Source of the DNA: Pseudonocardia sp. MH-G8
GTDB lineage: Bacteria > Actinomycetota > Actinomycetes > Mycobacteriales > Pseudonocardiaceae
Length of the DNA: 64,000 bases
Assembly: GCF_002262885.1 (NCBI RefSeq)
Contig: NZ_NKYF01000002.1
Location: 372,001-436,000 of the forward strand
Direction: 5' to 3'
Positions 8,906 through 18,004 of the stretch are shown here, piece by piece; the stretch's first letter is position 1; the number at the start of each line of letters is the position of its first letter. The position numbers and the translations under genes are program-made. Below the pieces are notes generated by a model, which made no database searches, was not told the origin of the DNA, and saw only the letters and a program-made list of their open reading frames with translations.

Positions 8906-9904
8906 CTACGCCGTCAGCAGCCGCTCACTCAGGTCCCAGAGGCGTCGTGCCGATCCCGGGTCCACGGCGTGCGGCACGACGTCGGACGTGACGATCGGTT
9001 CGGTGCCGAAGTCGATGGGCTCCGGTGCGTCGTCCAGTGGCGAGATGTCGTTGTCCTTCAGGTAGACACCGCCGATGCCGGCGAGCTGCGGGCCGGCCGC
9101 GGCGAACACGATGGTGGCCGCGCCCTGTTGCGGCGTCTTCATCTCACGGTCGGGATCGATGACCGGCCGACCGGACTCGTCGATCAGCCCCATCGCCAGG
9201 TTCATGGCCCGCACATGGTCCTCGGGCATCGAGTTGCCCAGGTTCGTGCTCACGACGACCCCCGGGTGCACGGCGTAGCCGCGGATCCCCGCGTCGGCCC
9301 ACCGGCGGTCCAACTCGACGGCGAACAGCACGTTGGCGGTCTTGGACTGGCCGTAGGCGAGCATTCCGTCGTAGCCGGTGGTGAAGTGCGGGTCGTCCCA
9401 CCGGATGTCGGAGAGCCGGTGACCCCCGGACGACACGTTGACCACCCGGGCGCCGTGGGCAGCGCGCAGCGCGGGCAGCAGACCCAGGGTCAGCTGGAAG
9501 TGACCGAGGTGGTTGGTCGCGAACTGCGACTCGTAGCCGCGGGCGTCGCGCACCAGCGGACCTCCCATGAGGCCGGCGCCGTTGACCAGGATGTGGAGGG
9601 GACGGCCGGAATCGAGGTAGCGGGTGGCGAAGGCGTCGACCGACGTCGGGTCGAGGAGGTCCAGCCGGCCGATCTCGACGCGCTCGACCCCGGCCAGCGC
9701 CGGCGCTGCCCGGTCCGGGTTGCGCGAGCCGACGGTCACGGACGCGCCGGCCTTGCTGAGCGCTCGGGTGACCTCCAGGCCGAGCCCGACGTGGCCGCCG
9801 GTGACGATGGCGTTCGTGCCGGCCAGATCGACGTCCTGGAGGACCTCGTCGGCGGTCGATGCCGCCGTGAAGCCGGAGCCGATGGGGTGCTGCTTCTGAA
9901 CCAT
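8906..9904 (-). CDS. short-chain dehydrogenase/reductase (retinol-dehydrogenase-like)
   Basis: 332 aa. The cofactor motif is GGHVGLG (36-42), with VNGAG near 108, catalytic Ser in NVSSGGH (about 158-159) and Y184xxxK188. Length and the NHLGHFQLT segment match the WWOX/retinol-dehydrogenase-like SDR group. It is divergent from an AraC-type regulator gene with only 34 bases between the starts, so it is the obvious regulatory target. Substrate unknown. Confidence 0.85.
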   Translation of the reverse strand: MVQKQHPIGSGFTAASTADEVLQDVDLAGTNAIVTGGHVGLGLEVTRALSKAGASVTVGSRNPDRAAPALAGVERVEIGRLDLLDPTSVDAFATRYLDSGRPLHILVNGAGLMGGPLVRDARGYESQFATNHLGHFQLTLGLLPALRAAHGARVVNVSSGGHRLSDIRWDDPHFTTGYDGMLAYGQSKTANVLFAVELDRRWADAGIRGYAVHPGVVVSTNLGNSMPEDHVRAMNLAMGLIDESGRPVIDPDREMKTPQQGAATIVFAAAGPQLAGIGGVYLKDNDISPLDDAPEPIDFGTEPIVTSDVVPHAVDPGSARRLWDLSERLLTA

Positions 9905-9938
9905 GCCACCACTGTGCGAGCACCTGTCCGTACTGTGA

Positions 9939-10889
9939 ATGGTTGACGGTCCGCATTTATTGCGCGACCGTACGGAAGTGCCGGGCGATCAGCTCTCCGA
10001 GGTGTTCGACCTCGTGGAGGTCCGCGGTGTGGTGTCGGGGGGCTTCGCGATGCGGGGCCCGTGGGTGTCGCGCGCGGCCACCGGCGGCCGGCTGAAGTAC
10101 CTCGCGATCGTCTGCGGGCGGGCCCGGCTGACCACCGACGGCGGCGACGGGCCGATCGAGCTCGGGCGGGGCGACGTCGCCATCCTGAACGACAGGACAT
10201 GGCTGGAGCTCGAAGGCGGCGACGGCGACGGGCCGCGCCGCGAGATCGAGCCCGAAGCGGACTTCACCCGCCTCGTCGGCGCCGACTCCGGTACCGACGA
10301 CATCGTCATCGGCGGTCACGTCGACCTCAACCCGGCCGGTCGGGCGCTGCTGCTGCAAGCTCTCCCGCCGGTCGGGCACGTACGGGGAGCGGCTGCCACT
10401 GCGGCCCGTCTGCGCGGCAGCCTCGACCGGCTCCTCGATGAGGCGACCGGGCACCGGATGGGCTCGGCGTTCGCGATACGGCAGTACGGCCAGCTCCTGC
10501 TGCTGGAGGTGCTGCGGGCCTACGTCGACCAGGCGGAGCTGCCCCCGGGATGGCTACGGGTGCTCACCGACGAGCGGTTGCGTCCGGCGGTCGGCCTCCT
10601 GCACGCCGAACCCGGAAGGCGCTGGGGGCTGGAGGAATTGGCGCGGGCCGCCGCGATGTCGCGGACGTCGTTCGCCGAGCGCTTCCGGACCGTGGCGGGC
10701 GTACCGCCGCTGACCTACCTCAGCCGGTGGCGGATGCTGCTGGCGCAGCGCGCTCTTCGGGACGGCGATGTCCGCATCGGAGCGCTGGCGGTCGAGCTGG
10801 GCTACTCGTCGGACAGCGCCTTCAGCACCGCGTTCACACGGGAGGTGGGGGAGTCGCCGCTGCGCTACCGGCGCCGGATGCGCGGCTGA
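9939..10889 (+). CDS. AraC-family regulator with N-terminal cupin
   Basis: 316 aa from ATG 9939; GTG 9978 (303 aa) matches the usual family start better (LSEVFDLVEVRGVVSGG follows at once). The N-terminal part is an AraC_binding/cupin_6 ligand domain. Two helix-turn-helix units occupy roughly the last 100 residues (LEELARAAAMSRTSFAERF and IGALAVELGYSSDSAFSTAF). It likely controls the divergent dehydrogenase gene in response to a small molecule. Confidence 0.85.
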   Translation: MVDGPHLLRDRTEVPGDQLSEVFDLVEVRGVVSGGFAMRGPWVSRAATGGRLKYLAIVCGRARLTTDGGDGPIELGRGDVAILNDRTWLELEGGDGDGPRREIEPEADFTRLVGADSGTDDIVIGGHVDLNPAGRALLLQALPPVGHVRGAAATAARLRGSLDRLLDEATGHRMGSAFAIRQYGQLLLLEVLRAYVDQAELPPGWLRVLTDERLRPAVGLLHAEPGRRWGLEELARAAAMSRTSFAERFRTVAGVPPLTYLSRWRMLLAQRALRDGDVRIGALAVELGYSSDSAFSTAFTREVGESPLRYRRRMRG

Positions 10890-10918
10890 TCGTCCCCCGA
10901 ACGAGAGAAGGAAGTTGG

Positions 10919-11941
10919 TCAGCCGCGCAGCCGGACGAGCATCTTTCCGACGTTGGCGCCGCGGAGCACGCCCAGGAGGGCCGCCGGCGCCTCGTCGAGG
11001 CCCTCGACCACGGTCTGCTCCGTGTGCAGGCTGCCGTCGGCCAGCAGCGGAGCGGCCAGCCCGATGAACTCCCCGAACCGGTGCAGGTGGTCGCCCACCT
11101 GCATCCCGCGCAGCGACAGCCGCTTGCTCACGGCGTCGATCAGGTTGCTCGGCCCGGGTACGGGCTCCGTGGCGTTGTACCCGCTGATCGCCCCGATCAG
11201 GGCGGCCCGGCCGTTGACGCGCAGGGCACCGATCGCCGCTTCCAGGTGCTCGCCGCCGACGTGGTCGAGGTAGACGTCGATCCCGTCGGGCGCGACAGCG
11301 GCCAGCTGGGCCGCGATGGGACCGGCGCGGTGGTCGACGGCAGCGTCGAACCCGAAGTCGCTCACCACCTTCTTCACCTTCTCCGGCCCTCCTGCGGAGC
11401 CGATCACGCGCGAGGCACCGAACCGGCGGGCCAGCTGTCCTGCCACGCTGCCGACGGCGCCGGCCGCGGCGGAGACGAACACGACGTCGCCGTCACGCAC
11501 GGGAGCGATCTCGGTGAGCGCGATGTACGCGGTGAGCCCGGTCGTGCCGAGCGGGCCGAGGTAGGCCTGCGCGGGGGCGAGGGCGGTGTCCACCACGGTC
11601 GCGGCCTCCGCGTCGAGGACGGCGTGCTCGCGCCAGCCGAGGAAGTGCGCGACGGTGGCGCCCACGGGGACGCCGGGAGCGCGGCTGGCGACGACCTCAC
11701 CGACCGCCGAGCCCTCCAGCGGGGCGCCGATCGCGAAGGGTGGCAGCACGGGCGACGGGATGTCGTCCATCCGGCCCCGCATGTACGGGTCCACCGACAT
11801 CCAGGTGTTGCGCACCAGGACCTGCCCGTCGCTCAGCGCGGACAGCGGGGCGTGGGCGAGCGCGAAGTCCTCCGGGCGGGGCTCGCCCACCGGGCGCGCG
11901 GCCAGCCGGATCTCGCGGGTGGTGGGGAGGGTGGCGTTCAT
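10919..11941 (-). CDS. NADP-dependent medium-chain oxidoreductase (prostaglandin-reductase/CurA-like)
   Basis: 340 aa. Zinc-free MDR enzyme: MSVDPYMRGRM near the N-terminus, the cofactor segment VSAAAGAVGSVAGQLARRFG, then VIGSAGGPEKV and DHVGGEHLEAAI. Such enzymes reduce alpha,beta-unsaturated carbonyls. Start at ATG 11941, with AGAGGA upstream; the in-frame GTG/ATG further upstream lacks a ribosome site. It is divergent from the SARP regulator gene across 118 bases, so it may be a target. A second enzyme of the same family is at 26152-27198. Confidence 0.85.
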   Translation of the reverse strand: MNATLPTTREIRLAARPVGEPRPEDFALAHAPLSALSDGQVLVRNTWMSVDPYMRGRMDDIPSPVLPPFAIGAPLEGSAVGEVVASRAPGVPVGATVAHFLGWREHAVLDAEAATVVDTALAPAQAYLGPLGTTGLTAYIALTEIAPVRDGDVVFVSAAAGAVGSVAGQLARRFGASRVIGSAGGPEKVKKVVSDFGFDAAVDHRAGPIAAQLAAVAPDGIDVYLDHVGGEHLEAAIGALRVNGRAALIGAISGYNATEPVPGPSNLIDAVSKRLSLRGMQVGDHLHRFGEFIGLAAPLLADGSLHTEQTVVEGLDEAPAALLGVLRGANVGKMLVRLRG

Positions 11942-12059
11942 CTTCTCGTTCCTCTCGTGTGTTCTCGCTGCGACAGGACCCACCGTGCGCCGGCGGTGTT
12001 CGGATCCGGCTCGGGTCCTGTTGTGATCCCGTTCGGACGCGCCGGGCTACCGTCGGGAC

Positions 12060-15000
12060 GTGCGTTTCGGGGTGCTGGGACCGCTGGACGTGCGGACGGC
12101 GGACGGGCGGGCGGTGCGGGTGCCCGAGTTGAAGGTCCGCGCGTTGCTCGCGGCCCTGCTCGCCCAGGACGGACACCCGGTGTCGGCCGATCGGCTGGCC
12201 GAGGACCTGTGGGCCGGCGGGCGACGGCCTGGCAGCCCCGTCCGCGCTGTGCAGGCGAAGGTGTCGCAGCTGCGCAGGGCGCTGGCGGACGCCGAGCCGG
12301 GCGGCCGCGAGCTGGTGGCGTCCGTGGCGTCCGGGTACGTCCTCGACGTCGGCGACGAGGCGGTGGACGCCGCGCGGTTCGCCGCGCTCGCTGCGCAGGC
12401 CCGCGCCACGCCGGATCCCGCCGCGAAGGCTGCGCTGCTCGCGGACGCGCTCGCGCTCTGGCGCGGCCCGGCGTTCGCCGACTTCCGCGACGAGGAGTTC
12501 GCCCGGGCCGCGATGGCCCGCCTCGACGAGCAGCGGCTCACCGTCGTCGAGGAACTCGCCGAGGCCCGCCTCGCCCTCGGCGAGCACGCGCTGCTGGCCG
12601 ACGACCTCGGCGACCTGGTGGCGCAGCACCCGCTGCGGGAACGGCTGCGGGCCGCCCACGTACTCGCGCTCTACCGCGCGGGCCGGCAGGGCGAGGCGCT
12701 GGGGAGCTTCGGGACGCTCCGCACGCGGCTGGTCGAGGAACTGGGCCTCGACCCCGGTCCGGAGCTGGTCGCGCTCCACCAGGCGATCCTCGGGCACGAT
12801 CCCGCGCTGGCGGCCGTGCCGGTGCCCGCGACGTCGAGCGCCCGCCCCCGCGGCAACCTGCCGGCGCCGGTGACCGGGCTGGTCGGCCGGTCCGCGGCGG
12901 TCGCGGCGGCACGTGACCGGCTCGCGACGGGTCGGCTGGTGACGCTGACCGGCCCGGGCGGGGTCGGCAAGACCCGGCTCGCGCTGGAGGTCGCCTCGCA
13001 GGTCGCCGGGGAGTTCGCCGACGGCGCGTGGTTCGTCGACCTCACCGCGATCGGAGCGGGCCACCGTGCGGACGCGTCCGTGGCAGGGGTGGCCGAGCTG
13101 GTGGCGGCGGTGCTGGGGATCCGCGACGAGACCGGCGGGCGCCCCGCCGACCTGACCCATCAGCTGTGCGACGCGCTGCGGTCCCAGGCTCTGCTGCTCG
13201 TGCTGGACAACTGCGAGCACGTCGTCGAGCGGGCCGCCGGGCTCGTCGCGGCACTGCTCGCGGCCGCGCCGGGGTTGCGCGTGCTGGCCACCAGCCGCGA
13301 GCCGCTCGCCGTGGCCGGGGAGACACTGCAGGAGGTCCCGCCGCTGGGCCTGCCCGCGGAACCGGGCGACCTCACCGCCGTCGCCGCATCGGGCGCTGTC
13401 CAGTTGTTCGCCGAGCGCGCCGCCGCCACCACCCCCGGATTCGCCCTCGACGCGACCAACGCCGCCGCGGTCGCCGCGATCTGCGCCCGGCTCGACGGGC
13501 TACCGCTGGCACTGGAACTGGCCGCGGCGAGGGTACGGGCGCTCGGCGTCCACGGCGTCGCCCAACGCCTGGACGACCGGTTCCGGCTCCTCGCGGGCGG
13601 CAGGCGCGACGCCCCGCAACGGCAGCGCACGCTCCGGGGAGTGATCGACTGGAGCTGGGAGCTGCTCGCCGCGCCGGAGCGCGCCGTGCTGCGCCGGATG
13701 GCCGTGCACGCCGGTGGGTGCACTCTCGGCGCTGCGGAGGCGGTCTGCGCAGGGGAGGACGTCGAGCCGGATGCCGTTCTCGACGTCCTTGCCCGGCTGG
13801 TCGACCGGTCCCTGGTCGTCGCCGGCTCCCCGGACGACGCGGACGGCCCCCGGTACCGGTTGCTCGAGTCGGTGGCGGCCTACGGGCGCGAGCAGCTCGC
13901 GGCGGCCGGAGAGCTCGACGACGTGCAGGTGCGCCACCAGAACCACCACACCGCGCTGGCCGAGCGGGCCGAGCCGAATCTCTATGGCCCCGACCAACGT
14001 CGCTGGCTGCAGCGCCTCGACGCCGAGAGCGCGAACCTGCGCGTGGCCCTCGACGGCGCCGTCGCCCGCGGCGCGGGCGAGGGCGCGTTGCGGCTCGTCA
14101 ATGCGATGTCCTGGTACTGGTACCTGCGCGGGCGGCACCGGGAGGCGCGCCGGGCCCTCGGTGGCGCCCTGGCGGTCGGGGGACCGCCCGCCGCCGTCGC
14201 GCGTGCCAGCGCCTGGCAAGCGGCGTTCGCGATGCTCGTCGGTGACGGCGACGACCCCCTGCGCGGCAGCCGGGCGGCCCTGGCCGCCTACGACGGAGTG
14301 GACGCACCACGGGAGCGGGCGCGGGCGCAGTGGTTCCTCGCGCACGCCCACCTGCACTTCGGCGACGTTCCCGCCGGTGACGAGCTCAGCGCGGCCGCGC
14401 TGGCCGCGTTCCGCGACGTCGATGACGGCTGGGGGATCGCCGCGGCGCAGAGCAGTCGGGCGAAGGTGGCGATGTTCCGGGGAGAGCTCGCCGCGGCCGA
14501 GCGCGCCGCGACGGACAGCCTCCGCCGGTTCGTGGAGCTGGGTGACCGCTGGGGCAGGCTGCTGGCCGACGACATGCTCGCCTACCACGCGGAGGTCACC
14601 GGCGACCACGACACGGCGGCCCGGCTGCACCGCGAGGACCTGCGGATCGCGGAGGGCCTGCAGCTGTGGACCGACGCCTCCTACCGCCTCTCCGGCCTCG
14701 GCCGGATCGCGCTGCTGACGCGTGACTTCGCCGCCGGCAGCGAGCTGCACGAGCGCGCCCGCCGGCTCGCGAACGACCAGGGCAACCCGTTCGCCGCCGA
14801 GTACGCCCAGGTCGGCCTCGGGCTCGGAGCGCGGCGGCAGGGGATCCTCGACGTGGCAGAGGCGCACCTCGGCGCTGCCCTCGCGCGGAACCGCACGCTG
14901 CATGCGGACTACGGGGTCGCGTACTACGGCATCACGCTGCTGCTGGCCGAGCTCGGCTTCGTCGCGGAGCTGCGGGGGGACGCCACCCGCGCCGCCACCC

Positions 15001-15293
15001 TGCACAGCGAGGCGCTGGCCGCGGCCCGCGAGGTCGGCGAGCCGCGGGCCGTCGCGCTCGCCGTCGAAGGGCTGGCGGGTGCGGCGGCGGTCGCAGGGGA
15101 CCACGTCCGCGCCGCCCGGCTGCTCGGCGCGGCGAGCGCGGGGCGGGAGGCCGTCGGAGCCCCGCTGCCTCCCGCGGAGCGCGGTGACGTCGACCGGATC
15201 GCCGGCACTGCCCGCGCGGCGCTCGGTGCGGCGGCGTTCGCCGAGGCGTTCACGGAGGGCACCGCGTCGCCGCTGGACGAGGTGGCCGGGTGA
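12060..15293 (+). CDS. AfsR/SARP-family transcriptional regulator with NB-ARC ATPase and TPR
   Basis: 1077 aa. Order: OmpR-type winged helix (1-95, starting RFGVLGPLDVRTADG), bacterial transcriptional activation domain (BTAD, about 100-245), NB-ARC ATPase with Walker A GPGGVGKTRLA near residue 300 and LLLVLDNCEHVVE as Walker B, then helical TPR-like repeats to the end. AfsR-type proteins activate secondary-metabolism or stress genes after nucleotide-controlled oligomerisation. No biosynthetic cluster is attached; the divergent oxidoreductase at 10919 is the nearest candidate target. It begins at GTG 12060 and ends nine bases before the convergent DoxX gene. Confidence 0.88.
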   Translation: MRFGVLGPLDVRTADGRAVRVPELKVRALLAALLAQDGHPVSADRLAEDLWAGGRRPGSPVRAVQAKVSQLRRALADAEPGGRELVASVASGYVLDVGDEAVDAARFAALAAQARATPDPAAKAALLADALALWRGPAFADFRDEEFARAAMARLDEQRLTVVEELAEARLALGEHALLADDLGDLVAQHPLRERLRAAHVLALYRAGRQGEALGSFGTLRTRLVEELGLDPGPELVALHQAILGHDPALAAVPVPATSSARPRGNLPAPVTGLVGRSAAVAAARDRLATGRLVTLTGPGGVGKTRLALEVASQVAGEFADGAWFVDLTAIGAGHRADASVAGVAELVAAVLGIRDETGGRPADLTHQLCDALRSQALLLVLDNCEHVVERAAGLVAALLAAAPGLRVLATSREPLAVAGETLQEVPPLGLPAEPGDLTAVAASGAVQLFAERAAATTPGFALDATNAAAVAAICARLDGLPLALELAAARVRALGVHGVAQRLDDRFRLLAGGRRDAPQRQRTLRGVIDWSWELLAAPERAVLRRMAVHAGGCTLGAAEAVCAGEDVEPDAVLDVLARLVDRSLVVAGSPDDADGPRYRLLESVAAYGREQLAAAGELDDVQVRHQNHHTALAERAEPNLYGPDQRRWLQRLDAESANLRVALDGAVARGAGEGALRLVNAMSWYWYLRGRHREARRALGGALAVGGPPAAVARASAWQAAFAMLVGDGDDPLRGSRAALAAYDGVDAPRERARAQWFLAHAHLHFGDVPAGDELSAAALAAFRDVDDGWGIAAAQSSRAKVAMFRGELAAAERAATDSLRRFVELGDRWGRLLADDMLAYHAEVTGDHDTAARLHREDLRIAEGLQLWTDASYRLSGLGRIALLTRDFAAGSELHERARRLANDQGNPFAAEYAQVGLGLGARRQGILDVAEAHLGAALARNRTLHADYGVAYYGITLLLAELGFVAELRGDATRAATLHSEALAAAREVGEPRAVALAVEGLAGAAAVAGDHVRAARLLGAASAGREAVGAPLPPAERGDVDRIAGTARAALGAAAFAEAFTEGTASPLDEVAG

Positions 15294-15301
15294 TGCGCCG
15301 C

Positions 15302-15760
15302 TCAGGCGGCCGCGGGCCCTACCTTCCGACGGCCGCGCCCGACGATCAGGTGGTCGAGCCCGAACCTGCCGGAGCCGACCACGGCGAGGACGAGGCTGAG
15401 CAGCCCGACCGCGATGACCAGCTCGGGGCCGGTGTGGTCCATGGCGTACAGGCCGCCGGGGTGCGCCAGGATCCACGCCCCGGCCATGTTCAGCGCCATC
15501 AGGACGCCGACGATCGGCACCCCGAGGCCGAGGATCATCGTGATGCCGCCGACGAACTCGAAGAGGACGTTGGCCGGCCCGGTGACAGCGGGTAGAGGGG
15601 CGCCCGTCTGCGCGAAGAGCTCCCCCACGCCGCCGAGACCACCGCCGAAGTCGTACATCAGCTTGGCGTGCCCCAGCATGATGATCCCGAGGCCGATGCG
15701 GGCCACGAGGAGGACGAGATCGCGAGCCACCCGGATACCGGGGGCGGGTTCGTGTGTCAT
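15302..15760 (-). CDS. DoxX-family membrane protein
   Basis: 152 aa with four transmembrane segments, starting with RDLVLLVARIGLGIIMLGHA and ending LVIAVGLLSLVLAVVGSGRF. This is the DoxX/DoxD fold, found in membrane complexes linked to redox or thiol chemistry. ATG 15760 is used because upstream in-frame sequence is a shadow of the SDR gene. It is last in a leftward lactonase-SDR-DoxX operon, 68 bases below the SDR stop. Confidence 0.8.
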   Translation of the reverse strand: MTHEPAPGIRVARDLVLLVARIGLGIIMLGHAKLMYDFGGGLGGVGELFAQTGAPLPAVTGPANVLFEFVGGITMILGLGVPIVGVLMALNMAGAWILAHPGGLYAMDHTGPELVIAVGLLSLVLAVVGSGRFGLDHLIVGRGRRKVGPAAA

Positions 15761-15828
15761 GGGGGTACGACCGCCGGCGCGCCGAGAAGTCATCTGCCCG
15801 GCTCTGGCACACCTCCGTGCCCCTGGGA

Positions 15829-16557
15829 TCAGGGGGCGAGATAGCCCCCGTCGACCACCAGTGAGGTGCCGGTGACGTAGCTGGCCTCGTCGCTGGCGAG
15901 GAACAACGCCGCGTACGCGGTCTCGATCGGCACGCCCGGTCGCTTGAGCACGGTGCCTGCGATGAGCGCGGCATTGATCTCGGGTGCCTGGTGCTCGTTC
16001 ATCGGCGAGAGGATGTAGCCGGGGTGGAGGGAGTTGCAGCGCACCCCGTCCTGGCCGTGCGTGGCCGCGACGTTCTTGCTGACGTTGAGGATCGCACCCT
16101 TGGCTGCCTGGTAGGCGTACGAGTTGGGCACGCCGGCCAGGCCCCAGATGGACGAGACGTTGATGATCGAGCCGGCCCGCTGCTCGATCATCTGCGGCAG
16201 CACGGCGCGCATGCCGAGGAAGATGCTCTTCAGATCGATGTCGAGCACCCGGTCGTACTGCTCGTCCGTCGTCTCGAGGATCGGCTCGTACTCGCACACC
16301 GCGGCGTTGTTGATCAGGATGTCGAGTCGTCCGTGCGCGGCCACGACGTCGGCCACGACGGACTTCCACTGATCGGGCTGCGTGACGTCCATCGTCACGA
16401 AGGTGACCTTGCTGTCGGCGGCGTCGGCGGCGTCGAGGACGTCGCCCGACACGACGGCCTTCGCGCCCTCGCGCATGAACAGCTCGGCCATCTCACGGCC
16501 CTGGCCGCGGGCCGCGCCGGTGATGAGCGCGACCTTGTCCTTCAGGCGATCCACCAT
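15829..16557 (-). CDS. SDR-family oxidoreductase
   Basis: 242 aa classical SDR: TGAARGQG (13-20), NNAA (83-86), Ser 135/136 and Y149xxxK153. The GAARGQGR form of the glycine motif and overall similarity to hydroxysteroid or cyclic-alcohol dehydrogenases suggest oxidation of an alicyclic alcohol. It lies between a lactonase-type hydrolase and a DoxX protein, consistent with a catabolic operon in which an alcohol becomes a ketone or lactone and is then opened. The substrate is inferred only in class. Confidence 0.85.
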   Translation of the reverse strand: MVDRLKDKVALITGAARGQGREMAELFMREGAKAVVSGDVLDAADAADSKVTFVTMDVTQPDQWKSVVADVVAAHGRLDILINNAAVCEYEPILETTDEQYDRVLDIDLKSIFLGMRAVLPQMIEQRAGSIINVSSIWGLAGVPNSYAYQAAKGAILNVSKNVAATHGQDGVRCNSLHPGYILSPMNEHQAPEINAALIAGTVLKRPGVPIETAYAALFLASDEASYVTGTSLVVDGGYLAP

Positions 16558-16597
16558 CGGTTTCGCTCCTCCCCGTTCGTCGGTCAGCGTTCGTCGA

Positions 16598-17392
16598 TCA
16601 GCCGAGAACCGTGGCGATGTGCGCTGCCGCCCCGTCCACCGCGGGGAACCTGTCCCGCACGCGGCCGTCGTGGCCCGGGATGACCGTGGCGCCGGTGCGG
16701 GCGGCGAGCTCGTTGATGAACGAGAGACCCGAGCGCATCTCCTGGAGATCGGTGAACGCGAAGAACGGCCACTCGTTCTCGACCTGCTCGTAGAAGTGCG
16801 CGGCGTCCACCGCCAGGATCAGCGGGCCGGAGCGGCCCTGGACCTTCGTCAGCAGCTCGCCCGGGCAGTGCCCGCCCACCGGGTAGACGGTGATCCCGGG
16901 GTGGACGGCGGTCTCTTCGTCGATCAGCCAGAGCCGGCCCTCGTCCTCGGCGCGCTTCACGGGCTCGAGGTGCTCGGCGATCGTGAACTCGCCCTCGAGC
17001 TCGCCGCGCTCCCACTTGCCGAACCAGTAGTCGTACTCGGCCCGTCCGCTGACCACCCGCGCGTTGGTGAACAGCCGCAGGTAACCGATGTGGTCGTAGT
17101 GGAAGTGCGACGTGATCACCATGGACACGTCCGCCGGGTCGACGCCGAGCAATGCCAGGCCGTCCGGCGTCGACACGACCGGGATCTCTCCGAGCCAGTC
17201 GCGCGCCGGGATGTCGTAGCCGGTGTCCAGCAGCATCACGGTCTGCCCGTCGCGGATGACCCAGAAGTTGTACTCCATGTGCAGCTCGGCGTCGGGGAGC
17301 CCGTACTGCGCGTAGTCGTGGAACACCACGCTGCGGTCGACCATCCGCTCGCCGTACTTGACCTGGACGACTTCGAGGCCCGCGTCGGGCAT
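16598..17392 (-). CDS. metallo-beta-lactamase-fold hydrolase, N-acyl homoserine lactonase family
   Basis: 264 aa. The metal motif HxHxDH is H96-F-H98-Y-D100-H101; later ligands are in GGHCPGE and the Asp/His of VDAAHFYE, with a closing PGHDG. Size and layout match AiiA-like lactonases, which open lactone rings. In this catabolic setting a pathway lactone is as plausible as a quorum signal. It is first in the operon, 40 bases before the SDR; an inverted repeat lies about 43 bases upstream of its start. Confidence 0.82.
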   Translation of the reverse strand: MPDAGLEVVQVKYGERMVDRSVVFHDYAQYGLPDAELHMEYNFWVIRDGQTVMLLDTGYDIPARDWLGEIPVVSTPDGLALLGVDPADVSMVITSHFHYDHIGYLRLFTNARVVSGRAEYDYWFGKWERGELEGEFTIAEHLEPVKRAEDEGRLWLIDEETAVHPGITVYPVGGHCPGELLTKVQGRSGPLILAVDAAHFYEQVENEWPFFAFTDLQEMRSGLSFINELAARTGATVIPGHDGRVRDRFPAVDGAAAHIATVLG

Positions 17393-17434
17393 CCCTGCTC
17401 CCTCGGGTCGGCTTGCTCGCCACTACGAACTGAC

Positions 17435-17457
17435 GTCCGACTGTATGGCTGTCGGAC
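17435..17457. promoter_or_regulatory. inverted repeat upstream of the lactonase operon
   Basis: GTCCGAC (17435-17441) and GTCGGAC (17451-17457) are perfect 7-bp arms with a 9-base spacer, between the lactonase start and the 3' end of the VOC gene. It is a candidate repressor operator, possibly for the TetR protein encoded at 19641. Confidence 0.4.
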
Positions 17458-17479
17458 AATCATGCGCAAGGAGCTCGCG

Positions 17480-17923
17480 TCACCCGATGCGCTCGGCCAG
17501 GGACACGATGATCCCCTCCGGCCCGCGCACGTAGGCCATGCGCCAGAACCCCTCGTACTCGCCGACACCGCCGACCAGCCCGTACCCGTGCGTGGCCAGC
17601 CGGTCCACGGTGGCCTGGAGGTCGTCGACCTCGAAGGCCACGTTGCGCAGCCCCAGCTCGGTGGCCATCGCCGCCGGCGACCCCGGCTCGTGGCCTGGCC
17701 GGACGAAGCTCGACAGCTCCAGCCGGGTGCCCCCGTCGGGCGGCCGCAGCATGACGACCTCGGTGCGGGAGCCGGGGATCCCGATCACCGTGTCCAGGAA
17801 CTCGCCTTCCACGACCATCCGCGTGCCCTCGACCTCGAGACCGAGCCCGACGAAGAACTCCGTCGCGGTGTCGAGGTCGGCGACGGTGATGCCGACGTGG
17901 TCGAAGCGTTGGATGCGCGCCAT
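17480..17923 (-). CDS. VOC-family (glyoxalase/dioxygenase fold) protein
   Basis: 147 aa. The N-terminal RFDHVGITVADLDTATEFFVGLGL repeat unit and a second unit around LRNVAFEVDDLQATVDRL are the paired beta-alpha-beta-beta-beta modules of the VOC fold. Members are glyoxalases, epimerases or extradiol dioxygenases. ATG 17923 is supported by GGAGG eight bases upstream. It probably belongs with the acyl-CoA synthetase gene, whose stop is 81 bases upstream. No exact reaction is assigned. Confidence 0.8.
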   Translation of the reverse strand: MARIQRFDHVGITVADLDTATEFFVGLGLEVEGTRMVVEGEFLDTVIGIPGSRTEVVMLRPPDGGTRLELSSFVRPGHEPGSPAAMATELGLRNVAFEVDDLQATVDRLATHGYGLVGGVGEYEGFWRMAYVRGPEGIIVSLAERIG

Positions 17924-18004
17924 GGTCGATCCTCCAGCGGTCGTGTCGTCGATCCGTCCAGGGGACGTCGCCACCGACCGGTTCTCGACATCGCTCCCGA
18001 AGGA

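Noticed and set aside
13500-15974. Long minus-strand frame across the SARP gene and the DoxX region
   Set aside because: Shadow of the 1077-aa regulator in the opposite strand.
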